From assembly GCA_041612095.1 (NCBI GenBank), contig JBFJJW010000015.1, forward strand, positions 1-26,425: 26,425 bases of DNA, written 5' to 3'. Position numbers and translations under genes: made by a program. A model generated the notes under the pieces. It saw nothing but the letters and a program-made list of their open reading frames with translations, made no database searches and was not told where the DNA came from. The DNA is from Solimonas sp041612095 (GTDB taxonomy: Bacteria > Pseudomonadota > Gammaproteobacteria > Nevskiales > Nevskiaceae). The number at the start of each line of letters is the position of its first letter. The first letter of the stretch is position 1. Of this stretch, positions 1-7,784 are shown in pieces.

Positions 1-196
1 ATTCATCGAGGGACGGGACCTCGATGTCTTTGGTGCGGGCGGCAATCGACCGTTCGCGCAAAGTCTCCAAGGCGATGTAGACCGGCTTGGTGTGGGCGTC
101 GTCCGCGCCGATCTCGTAAAGACCGGAATAGACAAAGCCCACAGCCGCGAGCAGCCCAATGACCAACAGCAGCAGCACAGGTTTGACGATGTTCAT
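1..196 (-). CDS. Small exported cytochrome-c-like protein, N-terminal part only
   Basis: The minus-strand frame starts at ATG 196-194 and is open to the window edge, giving 65 residues. It begins MNIVKPVLLLLVIGLLAAVG, a hydrophobic N-terminal membrane anchor or signal. A segment follows (YSGLYEIGADDAHTKPVYIA, then LETLRERSIAARTKDIEVP) that resembles the pre-haem region of the small c-type cytochromes often found beside copper-resistance multicopper oxidases. A GAGG-containing ribosome binding site precedes the ATG, and the gene starts 18 bp after the multicopper oxidase stop, so it is the next gene of that operon. The haem-binding CxxCH motif would lie outside the window, so the cytochrome call rests on resemblance and context only. 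Confidence 0.6.
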   Translation of the reverse strand, partial: MNIVKPVLLLLVIGLLAAVGFVYSGLYEIGADDAHTKPVYIALETLRERSIAARTKDIEVPSLDE

Positions 197-214
197 GACT
201 GGACCTCGTGTTCC

Positions 215-1654
215 TTAACCACCGTGATGCGAATGGTCCATCTTCGGCATGACCGGAGTGGCCGCTGGTTCCGAGCGAGGACCGTAAGGGTCGCGGCGCG
301 GCGGATTGCCGAACTGGGGATCATTGGAGACGCGCCGCGCAATCTTGTCCGGCGGATTCCGGTACCAGCCCGGATCTCGATAATCCCCGGCCGCCTGGTT
401 ATCGCGAACCTTCACAATCGTGAACATGCCGCCCATCTCGATCGGGCCGTACAGGCCTTCGCCGGTCATCATCGGCAGTGTGTTCTCGGGACCCTTGAGT
501 CCCATCGCGACATGCCCGCCATGCTCGGACATGCCATAGCGGCCCATCGCGGCATAGCCGGGCAGCATCTTGCGGATGTCTTCCTCGACTCCTGACTGAT
601 CGACCCCGGCGGGGTTGGGAATGCCATGCCCCATCGGCCCCATCGTGTGGTGGGACATGTGGCAGTGGAACGCCCAGTCGCCCGGCTCGGTGGCGACGAA
701 CTCGATATCGCGGATCTGTCCAACCCCCACGATCTCGGTCACCTCGCGACGCCACTGGGCCTGAGGCCAGCGACCACCATCCGAGCCCGTGACCCAGAAG
801 GGGTTGCTATGCAGGTGAATCGGGTGATTCCACATCGACAGGTTCGCGATGCGGATGCGCGCGCGCTCCCCGGTGCGCATGACCAAGTGCTCGATGGCCG
901 GGAAGGTCTTGCTGTTGAAGGTCCACAGATCGAAGTCCTGCATGATGCTGGGATCCGGCCGATACGTGCCGGGGTGCATCGCCCAGTTGTGCAGCAGGAA
1001 GGCGTAGTCGCGGTCGATCTGGGTTTCTTCGCCGCCCTTGGGATGAATGATGAAAAGGCCCATCATGCCGAACGCCATCTGCGTCATCTCATCGGCGTGC
1101 GGGTGATACATGTGCGAGCCATGCTGTTTGAGCGTGTACTCGTAGACATAGGTTTCGCCTGGTTGAATATGCGGCTGGTTGAGTCCGCCGACGCCGTCGA
1201 AGCCGTTGGGCAGATCGATACCGTGCCAGTGCACGCTGGTCGGCTCTCCGAGGCGATTGGTGACGAAGATGCGCACGCGATCGCCTTCAACCACCTCGAT
1301 CGTCGGTCCCGGGGTCGTGCCGTTATATCCCCAGCATTTGGCGCGGGAGCCCGGCGCAAACTCGTGCTCGATCTCCTCGGCGACGAGGTGAAACTCCTTC
1401 ACTCCGCCGTTCATCTTGTAAGGCAGCGTCCAGCCGTTGAGCGTGCGCACCGGCAGATAACCCTGCGGGTGTTTCTTAATCATGGCCGGCGCCGGGGGGA
1501 CAGATGCGGTCGGCGTGCTCGCCGCGTCGCTGCTCCCCATGCCCGGCATGTTGTCCATATCGTGGCCTTCGTGCTGAGCAAATGCCGGAGTGCTGGCCAA
1601 AAGGCCCGCGCCGCTCGCCCCCATGATCTGCAGCAGATCGCGTCGGGTGACCAT
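215..1654 (-). CDS. copA: Periplasmic multicopper oxidase, copper-resistance type (Cu(I) oxidase)
   Basis: This 479-residue protein starts with a twin-arginine signal (TRRDLLQIMGASGAG, cleavage near AFA-Q27), so it is expected to be exported folded. Copper ligand motifs are complete: HWHG at 142-145, HMYHPH at 181-186, HPIHLH at 277-282 and HCHMSHHTM at 330-338. These supply the type 1 site and the trinuclear cluster. Met/His-rich stretches sit at both ends (HEGHDMDNMPGMG near residue 30, KMDHSHHGG at the C-terminus). The family oxidises toxic Cu(I) to Cu(II) in the periplasm. The start ATG shares one base with the stop of the upstream gene (TGATG) and has GGAGG six bases upstream, indicating translational coupling. 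The length is shorter than the roughly 600-residue PcoA/CopA proteins and fits the shorter copper-oxidase group. The symbol copA here means the oxidase, not the ATPase. Confidence 0.9.
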   Translation of the reverse strand: MVTRRDLLQIMGASGAGLLASTPAFAQHEGHDMDNMPGMGSSDAASTPTASVPPAPAMIKKHPQGYLPVRTLNGWTLPYKMNGGVKEFHLVAEEIEHEFAPGSRAKCWGYNGTTPGPTIEVVEGDRVRIFVTNRLGEPTSVHWHGIDLPNGFDGVGGLNQPHIQPGETYVYEYTLKQHGSHMYHPHADEMTQMAFGMMGLFIIHPKGGEETQIDRDYAFLLHNWAMHPGTYRPDPSIMQDFDLWTFNSKTFPAIEHLVMRTGERARIRIANLSMWNHPIHLHSNPFWVTGSDGGRWPQAQWRREVTEIVGVGQIRDIEFVATEPGDWAFHCHMSHHTMGPMGHGIPNPAGVDQSGVEEDIRKMLPGYAAMGRYGMSEHGGHVAMGLKGPENTLPMMTGEGLYGPIEMGGMFTIVKVRDNQAAGDYRDPGWYRNPPDKIARRVSNDPQFGNPPRRDPYGPRSEPAATPVMPKMDHSHHGG

Positions 1655-1968
1655 CAGTTGCCTCCGTGATTGTCAGCAGCTGGCTGGGTGCCACCCGACT
1701 TCTGGTCCATACCCTTCATTTGGGAATGGTCCATGTCGCCTTTGTTGTCACCCGCGCTCCTCGGGCCCATGCACTTCTCGTGAATTGCCTTGGCCACAGG
1801 GTCACTCATGTCCATCTTCGACATATCCATGTTCTTCATCGAGGCGCAATCAGGGCCGGCCTTGGCTGCTGCGGATTCTTTGGCATGCTCGGCCGGATCG
1901 TGTGCCCAGCTGCCCTGAGCGAACAGGACGGCGGCCGCAATCAGGGTGCTGCGGAATATCATGTTCAT
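1654..1968 (-). CDS. Small exported Met/His-rich copper-binding protein (PcoE/SilE-like role)
   Basis: The chosen start is ATG 1968-1966, 60 bases inside the longest open frame, because AGGAG lies eight bases upstream of it and a clean signal peptide follows (MNMIFRSTLIAAAVLFAQGSWA). The 104-residue precursor is rich in Met, Asp and His (KNMDMSKMDMSDP, GDMDHSQMKGMDQ) and has two Cys, at about residues 42 and 66. No named domain is recognised. By composition and position it resembles periplasmic copper sponges such as PcoE and SilE, but it is not clearly homologous to them. It lies between the TolC-like lipoprotein and the oxidase, with a 1-bp overlap into the oxidase. A role in holding periplasmic copper for the oxidase or the exporter is inference. 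Confidence 0.75.
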   Translation of the reverse strand: MNMIFRSTLIAAAVLFAQGSWAHDPAEHAKESAAAKAGPDCASMKNMDMSKMDMSDPVAKAIHEKCMGPRSAGDNKGDMDHSQMKGMDQKSGGTQPAADNHGGN

Positions 1969-2017
1969 CGTGAATCTCCTGCGTATTAGGTGCCGGACGG
2001 CGCCGGTGGGAAAGATT

Positions 2018-3718
2018 TCAGTGTGCATGTGGCTGCTCCTGGATCACCGGCTGCTCCGCATCGTCGCTACGGGTCGGCGGTTCCGTGTTGTCGCGATTCA
2101 GTCCAGGCATTGGCATGTCGCTCATGCCATCACTGGTGCTCGCATCTCCTGCGGGCGACGAGGGCTGGTGACCTTTCATATCGTGGCCGGCGTGGCCTGT
2201 TGAAGATGCGGCAGGCGCGCTTCCTGATTGCGAAGGCTGCAAGCTCTCCATGCCTTCCATTGCTCCCATCTTCGAGTGGTCCATGCCGGGCATCGCGTGG
2301 CCAGAATGGTCCATCGGCGCATCCTTGGGTCGCGTCAATTCCGCAGGATCCAAAATGGCTGATGCCGTCTGGTCGCTGCTGGGCAGTTGCCGGCCGACGG
2401 CCTGGGTGAGTTCGGTACGCGCGAGCCAGTAGTCCTGCACCGCTTCCAGATAGCCGGCATAGGCTTCGTACTCCTGCTGCTTGGCCACCAGCAGCTCGAA
2501 GACGCCGACCAGCATGTAGTTGACCTCTTCCTGCATGCGCGCCACGACAGCCTCGCGCTGTGGAATCAGTGCGTCCCTGTAGCGTTGGGCGCGCGTTCTG
2601 GCGGATGTGAGCTTGGCGTGCGCCAGTCGCACCTCGTTGCCGCTGTCGAGCACCGCCTCATCGAGGGTGGATTCGGCCTGTGCGAGCGCAGCCTGCGCGG
2701 CCGCTATGCGACCGCCGCCCCAGTTGAACAGCGGCAGTTCCAGCTCCAGCGTGGGGCCTACGTTGATGGAGCCGTCAAAGTCTTTCTCGCGTTCGATACC
2801 GATCTGTACGCCATTGATCAGTCGCGTGTGACGTTCCAGCCCGAATCGTGCCGCCAAGGCCTCGGCGTTCTTGCGCGCACTTGCAATATCCAGGCGTGAA
2901 TCCGCGGCGAGTCTGATCAGGCTGTCGACCTCGTCCTCACGCTGCAGTGGTTCAGCCAGGCGCGCGTCCAGGATCCAGGTGTCCTGCGAGGCCGACAGAC
3001 CCATCAGTCGGTGGAGGCCGCTGCGTGCCTCAACGGCCTGCGCTCGCGCGGAAAGCGCATCGAGCTCGGCCTGACTGGCGGAGGCTTGCTCCATCGCCAA
3101 TTCACGTCGATTAATGTTCCCAGCGTCGAAGAATCGCTGCGCCAGGCGGGCAGACACAGTGGCGGCTTTCGCGACGGACTCGCGCAGCTGCGCCAGTTGC
3201 TCGGCACCGACCGCTTCGTAGTAAGCCGATTCGGTTTCGCTCGCCAGATCCAGGGTCTTCGAGGCGAGAAGCAGCTTGGCGCTTTCGAACTGCGCGCCGG
3301 CAAAGCGCGAATTGGCGGGCAGGAACAGTAGATTGACGAAGTTCACCGCAATGCCCAGGGTCAGCTGCGCATTGGCTGCCGCAACGTCTCCTGGGGAAAG
3401 GCGGACGACGCTCAGTACAGGATTGGCCAGCCGGCCGGCGTCATAAACCTGGGCGGCAGCGAAACCGAGCTCAGCGGTATCGCGGCGCAGGCCGGGGTTG
3501 TTAAGTAGCGATAGCTGAACCGCCACCTCCGGCGTCAGGGGCTGTTCGAGTGCCTGTCGGGTAAATGCGGCGGCCTCGTCGGCGATAGGCATCGGTCGGC
3601 CGTGCGAGCGGGTCAGATCAGCGACGTCTGAACGTCCCCAGTCCGACGGAATGCTGGCACAGCCGCTCAGCAGCGCAGCAGAGAGCGCTGGTACACAAAA
3701 GTATTTTCGGAGAACCAC
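2018..3718 (-). CDS. TolC-family outer-membrane lipoprotein with Met/His-rich C-terminal tail
   Basis: The 566-residue product starts at GTG 3718-3716 with GGGAGAGG just upstream. The N-terminus is a lipoprotein signal with lipobox LSGC (lipidated Cys 20). The long helical body has the TolC pattern, including the repeat-start segments LTPEVAVQLSLLNNPGLR and the conserved GPTLELELPLFNWGGGRI. The family forms outer-membrane channels for RND pumps. About the last 100 residues are an extra Met/His-rich tail (HSGHAMPGMDHSKMGAMEGM, then HAGHDMKGH) that ordinary 420-480-residue TolC relatives lack, suggesting periplasmic copper binding. No RND pump or adaptor follows within the window; it sits with the oxidase genes instead. 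It may therefore serve the CusBA pair encoded further right, or work with the oxidase. TolC family is certain; the partner is unknown. Confidence 0.88.
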   Translation of the reverse strand: MVLRKYFCVPALSAALLSGCASIPSDWGRSDVADLTRSHGRPMPIADEAAAFTRQALEQPLTPEVAVQLSLLNNPGLRRDTAELGFAAAQVYDAGRLANPVLSVVRLSPGDVAAANAQLTLGIAVNFVNLLFLPANSRFAGAQFESAKLLLASKTLDLASETESAYYEAVGAEQLAQLRESVAKAATVSARLAQRFFDAGNINRRELAMEQASASQAELDALSARAQAVEARSGLHRLMGLSASQDTWILDARLAEPLQREDEVDSLIRLAADSRLDIASARKNAEALAARFGLERHTRLINGVQIGIEREKDFDGSINVGPTLELELPLFNWGGGRIAAAQAALAQAESTLDEAVLDSGNEVRLAHAKLTSARTRAQRYRDALIPQREAVVARMQEEVNYMLVGVFELLVAKQQEYEAYAGYLEAVQDYWLARTELTQAVGRQLPSSDQTASAILDPAELTRPKDAPMDHSGHAMPGMDHSKMGAMEGMESLQPSQSGSAPAASSTGHAGHDMKGHQPSSPAGDASTSDGMSDMPMPGLNRDNTEPPTRSDDAEQPVIQEQPHAH

Positions 3719-3803
3719 AAATCCTCTCCCAGGAATCCATGAGTGAAGGGCCGGAGCGCGAAGCTACGGCAAGGCCGCAAGGTTACGGGCAGGCATCACC
3801 TGC

Positions 3804-3817
3804 GCCGCAAATGCGGC
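3804..3817 (-). other. Hairpin between leader gene and TolC gene of the copper operon
   Basis: GCCGC and GCGGC flank a 4-base loop in the 105-bp gap between the Cys/His-rich leader gene and the TolC-like gene. There is no T-tract, so it is not a standard terminator. Hairpins occur at the equivalent place before cusC and czcC. It may be an mRNA processing or attenuation element, or simply a GC-rich chance match. Confidence 0.3.
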
Positions 3818-3823
3818 TTCAAC

Positions 3824-4252
3824 TCAGGACATACTGGGTGGACGGATCAGATCAAGAATGTACGCACTCGACGGTGCGACCGGCGCCATGGTGGCGCGGA
3901 GGCTTCCAACGGGGAAGTCGAGCGAAGCGAGTGAAAGAGTGATTGCGAGCCCCGGGGCGCTGCTACTGCAGCCGACCTTGGCGCATTTGCAGCCACAGCC
4001 GCAGCCGGAAGCGCCTTCCGGTTTCTTTGCCGAACTGTCGGCAGACTCTGCCATCGCATGGCCGGCATGCTCGTCTTGCTGAGCCATCATGGCGGCATGG
4101 TCATGATGCATCGAGGCGTGACCGACAGCCTTGATTTCCGACGGTTGCGATCCTGCAGCATGCCGGCAGGCCATAACGCCGGCCATCGCCTGGAGCGAGA
4201 ACGTCCAAGCGAGGAGCACGGCCATCAGGGGCTTGATAAAGCACATAGTCAT
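3824..4252 (-). CDS. Exported Cys/His/Met-rich CopL-like copper protein
   Basis: This 142-residue protein starts at ATG 4252-4250 with GGGAAG upstream; a second ATG two codons on is possible. It has a signal peptide (FIKPLMAVLLAWTFSLQAMA), a His/Met-rich middle (HASMHHDHAAMMAQQDEHAG) and a metallothionein-like cluster with Cys at 84, 86, 88, 90 and 95. The C-terminus ends in SAYILDLIRPPSMS. Proteins of this kind, called CopL in Xanthomonas, lie upstream of copper operons and are needed for copper-responsive expression; here it is the first gene of the minus-strand operon. It could bind Cu in the periplasm, or act as a cis-acting leader. The match is by composition and position rather than a strong domain, so the exact family is uncertain. 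Confidence 0.72.
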   Translation of the reverse strand: MTMCFIKPLMAVLLAWTFSLQAMAGVMACRHAAGSQPSEIKAVGHASMHHDHAAMMAQQDEHAGHAMAESADSSAKKPEGASGCGCGCKCAKVGCSSSAPGLAITLSLASLDFPVGSLRATMAPVAPSSAYILDLIRPPSMS

Positions 4253-4347
4253 AGTGTCTTCCCGCTGTTGGATGTTGGCAAGCGGCAGAAGTTCCAGGCC
4301 CGACCAATTCAGCTTGCCCCCGCATGCCCTCGCCGCAGGCGTAATCC

Positions 4348-4369
4348 GACTCTTGTTAAGACTTGAGTC
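4348..4369. promoter_or_regulatory. 22-bp dyad, candidate operator of the minus-strand copper operon
   Basis: A symmetric element GACTC-NN-GT-NNNN-AC-NN-GAGTC lies about 96 bp upstream of the first minus-strand copper gene and 75 bp before the copZ promoter. On the minus strand GAGACT could act as a poor -35 and GATTAC as a -10 around it, in the manner of MerR-family promoters. No match to the CueR boxes nearby. The regulator is unknown. Confidence 0.35.
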
Positions 4370-4443
4370 TCGCGCTTCGGCGTCCGCCCGACGCGAAATC
4401 TGCGTCGCAGCAGTGGCCCGATCCCGCTAGATTCCGGGGGCTA

Positions 4444-4474
4444 TTGACATTCCCATGATGGGAAGGTCGAAAGT
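4444..4474 (+). promoter_or_regulatory. CueR-type promoter of copZ
   Basis: A -35 TTGACA (4444-4449) is followed by a 19-bp spacer and a weak -10 (GAAAGT). The spacer is filled by the dyad ACATTCC-N7-GGAAGGT (4447-4467), which matches the known CueR box ACCTTCC-N7-GGAAGGT at all but one position. A lengthened spacer with centred dyad is the hallmark of MerR-family activation. It lies 40 bp before the copZ start. Confidence 0.85.
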
Positions 4475-4513
4475 GTCGCCGTCCTATCCTGGATAACAAA
4501 ACGGAGAAGTCAC

Positions 4514-4705
4514 ATGTATCAGTTCCATGTTCCCAATATGAGCTGCGGCCACTGCGTCGCGCGGATTACCAAAGCCCTGCAAGCCGCCGATAGCGGCGCG
4601 GCCGTCAAAGTCGATCTGACAACCAAGACGGTGTCCGTGGAGTCTCCGGCCAGCGAAGCGACCCTTCGCGAGGTGCTGAATGAAGCGGGCTATCCGGCGG
4701 CTTGA
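4514..4705 (+). CDS. copZ: Copper chaperone, CopZ-like heavy-metal-associated domain
   Basis: This 63-residue protein is a single HMA (ferredoxin-like) domain. The Cu(I)-binding motif is MSCGHC at residues 9-14, and the C-terminal half (VKVDLTTKTVSVES, LREVLNEAGYPA) fits the fold. It has no signal peptide, so it is cytosolic. CopZ proteins carry Cu(I) to the Cu-ATPase and sometimes to the regulator. The gene has its own CueR box and is followed after about 100 bp by the Cu-ATPase gene, which has a second CueR box. GGAG lies upstream of the ATG. Confidence 0.9.
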   Translation: MYQFHVPNMSCGHCVARITKALQAADSGAAVKVDLTTKTVSVESPASEATLREVLNEAGYPAA

Positions 4706-4752
4706 TTGCTATCGGTATCGAGGCGCCGCCGGAATCAACAACCGCCGGCGTC

Positions 4753-4783
4753 TTGACCTTCCCATAATGGAAAGGTTTAGGTT
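4753..4783 (+). promoter_or_regulatory. CueR-type promoter of the Cu-ATPase gene
   Basis: A -35 TTGACC (4753-4758), a 19-bp spacer and TAGGTT as -10 surround the dyad ACCTTCC-CATAATG-GAAAGGT (4756-4776), a near-perfect CueR box. The expected transcription start is about 4790, leaving a very short leader before the ATG at 4808. The regulator is presumably the CueR encoded at 7210-7650. Confidence 0.87.
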
Positions 4784-4807
4784 AGGCGCATTCCATCGAG
4801 ATTTCAC

Positions 4808-7210
4808 ATGAATATTTCCCCAGCGACTCACCTCTTGCAGTTTCAAATCGAGGGCATGACCTGTGCCTCCTGCGTCGCGAGAGTCGAAAAGGCTCTGACA
4901 GCCGTTCCTGGTGTGCGCGAAGCTACAGTCAATCTGGCGATGGAGAACGCGACGGTCAACGTCGACTCCGATACGTCGATCGAATCCCTGCAGAGCGCCG
5001 TACGCAATGCGGGGTACAGCATTGCGGAAAGTTCCGTTGAGCTGGCGATCGAAGGAATGACCTGTGCCTCCTGCGCGGGTCGCGTCGAGAAGGCGCTTCG
5101 GCAAGTGCCGGGGGTGCTGGATGCCTCGGTCAATCTCGCCACCGAGCATGCCACCGTCCGGCTCAGCAGCGAGTCGGCAGCCGCGGATCTGGCGGCTGCG
5201 GTTGTGCGTGCGGGCTATGCTGTAAAGCCGGCTTCGGAAAAACTGCATCCGGTTTCCGGCAGGCCGGCATGGCCCAGCTGGAGCCCTGTTGCGGCTGCTG
5301 CGGTGCTGTCGGTGCCGCTCATGTTCCCCATGCTTGGCATGCTGCTCGGCCAGCATTGGATGCTGCCGGGCTGGCTGCAATGGTCCTTAGCGACGCCGGT
5401 ACAGTTTCTGCTCGGTGCGCGGTTCTACCGCGCGGCATGGATGGCGCTGAAGGCCGGCGCCGGAAACATGGACCTGCTGGTGGCTGTCGGTACCAGCGCG
5501 GCTTATGGCCTATCGGTGTACCAGATCTTGAAAGGGCGCTCCGCCGACTCGCTTTACTTCGAAGCTTCCGCGGTCGTGATCACACTGGTTCTGCTCGGTA
5601 AATGGCTGGAAGCGCGCGCCAAGCGACAGACCACACAAGCGATCCGGGCTCTGCAGGCGCTGCGTCCCGAGACCGCCCGCGTGCGTCGTGATGGCAAAGA
5701 TCTTGAGGTCTCGCTGAAAGAGGTTGTCATCGGCGACCTTGTGGTAATTCGGCCAGGCGAGCGCATTCCCGTGGATTCGACCGTGCTGGAGGGTCGTAGC
5801 CACGTCGATGAGTCGCTCATCACCGGTGAAAGCATGCCGGTCGCCAAGGAAATCCGTAGCCGTCTGACGGGCGGTTCGGTCAATGGCGAGGGGCTGATGG
5901 TCGCCGAAACCATTGCGATCGGTGTCGAGTCGACGCTGTCTCGCATCATTCGCATGGTCGAATCTGCCCAAGCCAAGAAGGCCCCCATTCAGAAGCTTGT
6001 AGATCGAGTCAGCGCGGTCTTTGTGCCGATTGTCCTGGTCATCGCGCTGATGACCTTGCTCGGCTGGGGATTCGCTACGGCGGATTGGGAAGCTGCGATC
6101 CTCCACGCGGTTGCGGTGCTGGTCATCGCTTGTCCTTGTGCTTTGGGGCTCGCCACGCCGACCGCCATCATGTCCGGAACTGGAGTGGCGGCACGCCATG
6201 GCATTCTCATCAAGGATGCCGAGGCTCTGGAGCTGGGCCATAAGATTGATACCGTCGTGTTCGACAAGACCGGAACCCTGACTGAGGGCCGGCCCGTGCT
6301 CCTTGCACTGGAGGCAGTCGAAGGTGACGAACTCACAACGCTGACTATCGCCGCCGCCTTGCAGTCCGGCAGCGAACATCCGTTGGCACGAGCGGTCGCG
6401 GCGGCAGCAGCCCAGCGCGGCTTGTCACCGGCAATCGTGTCGGACTTTCGTGCGCTGCCGGGCCGCGGCCTGGAGGGCATCGTCTCTGGGCGTCGTCTTG
6501 TTCTGGGCAGCACACGCCTGATGGTCGAATTGGGTCTGCCAGAATCGTCGCTTCAAGAGCGTAGCAGCGCCGCACAAGCGCAGGGACTGACGATCTCCTG
6601 GCTCGCCGACGTCTCCACAGCACCGCGTCTGGTCGCGCTGTTGGCCTTTGGCGATTCGCTGAAACCAACGGCGAAGTCTGCAGTTGAGATGTTGCACAAC
6701 AACGGCATACGGACGGTATTGCTCACAGGTGACAACTGGGGGAGCGCAAATTCGGTTGGACAGCGTCTGGGAATCGACGAGATCCGCGCAGAAGTGTTGC
6801 CGGACGCCAAGGCGCGAGAAGTGCAGCTGCTGAAGGACCAGAACCTGCACGTTGCCATGGTGGGTGATGGCATCAACGATGCTCCCGCGCTTGCCACGGC
6901 GGATATCGGCATCGCTATGGCCACCGGCACGGACGTCGCCATGCATACAGCAGGGATTACGTTGATGCGCGGCGATCCCGCACTGGTGTCAGCGGCGATC
7001 GATATTTCACGACGTACTTACGCGAAGATTCGCCAGAATCTCTTCTGGGCTTTCTTGTACAACGTCGCTGGAATCCCCTTGGCAGCGTTTGGCCTGCTGA
7101 GCCCCATGGTCGCTGGCGCCGCAATGGCTCTGAGCAGCGTCAGCGTTGTTGCCAACGCGCTCACGCTGGCACGATGGCGTCCCGCGCTTCAGCCGCAAGG
7201 AGAACAGTAA
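4808..7210 (+). CDS. copA: Cu(I)-exporting P1B-type ATPase with two HMA domains
   Basis: This 800-residue protein moves Cu(I) (or Ag(I)) from cytosol to periplasm using ATP. Two N-terminal metal-binding domains carry MTCASC at residues 17-22 and 84-89. The membrane metal site is CPC at 442-444, the phosphorylated Asp lies in DKTGT at 486-490, the SEHPLA nucleotide-binding motif is present, and GDGIND is at 686-691. All key residues of the Cu class are intact and the length is normal. The stop codon overlaps the start of the CueR gene by one base (TAATG), so pump and regulator are probably made from one transcript driven by the CueR box at 4753. This is the ATPase CopA, distinct from the oxidase also called CopA. 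Confidence 0.95.
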   Translation: MNISPATHLLQFQIEGMTCASCVARVEKALTAVPGVREATVNLAMENATVNVDSDTSIESLQSAVRNAGYSIAESSVELAIEGMTCASCAGRVEKALRQVPGVLDASVNLATEHATVRLSSESAAADLAAAVVRAGYAVKPASEKLHPVSGRPAWPSWSPVAAAAVLSVPLMFPMLGMLLGQHWMLPGWLQWSLATPVQFLLGARFYRAAWMALKAGAGNMDLLVAVGTSAAYGLSVYQILKGRSADSLYFEASAVVITLVLLGKWLEARAKRQTTQAIRALQALRPETARVRRDGKDLEVSLKEVVIGDLVVIRPGERIPVDSTVLEGRSHVDESLITGESMPVAKEIRSRLTGGSVNGEGLMVAETIAIGVESTLSRIIRMVESAQAKKAPIQKLVDRVSAVFVPIVLVIALMTLLGWGFATADWEAAILHAVAVLVIACPCALGLATPTAIMSGTGVAARHGILIKDAEALELGHKIDTVVFDKTGTLTEGRPVLLALEAVEGDELTTLTIAAALQSGSEHPLARAVAAAAAQRGLSPAIVSDFRALPGRGLEGIVSGRRLVLGSTRLMVELGLPESSLQERSSAAQAQGLTISWLADVSTAPRLVALLAFGDSLKPTAKSAVEMLHNNGIRTVLLTGDNWGSANSVGQRLGIDEIRAEVLPDAKAREVQLLKDQNLHVAMVGDGINDAPALATADIGIAMATGTDVAMHTAGITLMRGDPALVSAAIDISRRTYAKIRQNLFWAFLYNVAGIPLAAFGLLSPMVAGAAMALSSVSVVANALTLARWRPALQPQGEQ

Positions 7211-7650
7211 TGCGCCGCACGAAACCGTCGCTGGAGACCGCAGAGGCACTCAGCAGTGGGTACTACAACATTGGTCAGGCGGCCGATGCGACCGGCGTGA
7301 CGGCAAAGATGATCCGACACTACGAATCCCTCGGCTTGCTCAATCGTGTGGAACGTACGCTGTCGAACTACCGAATCTACTCAGACCGAGACCTTCATGT
7401 TCTGCGGTTCATCAAGCGTGGTCGCAATCTCGGGTTCTCAATGAAAGAAATCGAGGCGCTACTGGGCTTGTGGCAGAACAGCCGCCGGCAAAGCGCAGAA
7501 GTACGCCGTTTGGCCAAGCAACATGCGGAGGACTTGGAGGCCAGGATCGTCGAAATGCAGAGCATGCGCGACACCCTGATGCACCTCGTCGACGCCTGCC
7601 GCGGCGATCATCGGCCGGATTGCCCGATCCTTGAAGATCTTGGTCGCTGA
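7210..7650 (+). CDS. cueR: Cu(I)-responsive MerR-family regulator CueR
   Basis: This 146-residue MerR-family activator has the winged-helix region YNIGQAADATGVTAKMIRHY near residues 19-38, the long dimerisation helix, and a metal loop with Cys 130 and Cys 138 (CRGDHRPDC). The 8-residue Cys spacing matches the Cu/Ag/Au sensor CueR. The start at 7210 is preferred over an upstream ATG inside the ATPase because AGGAG precedes it and its ATG overlaps the ATPase stop. The N-terminus is about 16 residues longer than in E. coli CueR. It likely activates both CueR boxes upstream (4444 and 4753), forming a feedback loop. Confidence 0.92.
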   Translation: MRRTKPSLETAEALSSGYYNIGQAADATGVTAKMIRHYESLGLLNRVERTLSNYRIYSDRDLHVLRFIKRGRNLGFSMKEIEALLGLWQNSRRQSAEVRRLAKQHAEDLEARIVEMQSMRDTLMHLVDACRGDHRPDCPILEDLGR

Positions 7651-7737
7651 TCGCAGTCAGGTTTGCGCGAGCCCACAATCAATTCTGTGCCGCGCCACAT
7701 CGCCTTTTTAGGTAGCTGGGACGGTACTCAGGAAGGC

Positions 7738-7765
7738 AAAAAGCCGCGACGGAGCGGCGCTTTTT
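7738..7765. terminator. Intrinsic terminator, probably bidirectional
   Basis: A GCCGC/GCGGC stem with a 6-base loop is flanked by AAAAA on the left and GCTTTTT on the right, so it has a T-tract on both strands. It would end the copZ-copA-cueR transcript on the plus strand, about 90 bp after cueR. On the minus strand it lies just after the stop of the FG-GAP-like relic. Confidence 0.75.
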
Positions 7766-7784
7766 CAACACTTTAACTGAACGG

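Noticed and set aside
626..1669. Open frame of 347 codons opposite the multicopper oxidase gene
   Set aside because: The oxidase has all copper motifs and a Tat signal. The opposite frame shows no domain, and its 3' end runs past the oxidase start only by chance.
1969..2028. Longer start (MHTEIFPTG...) for the small Met-rich protein
   Set aside because: It would overlap the TolC gene and add residues before the signal peptide, while AGGAG sits correctly before the ATG at 1968.
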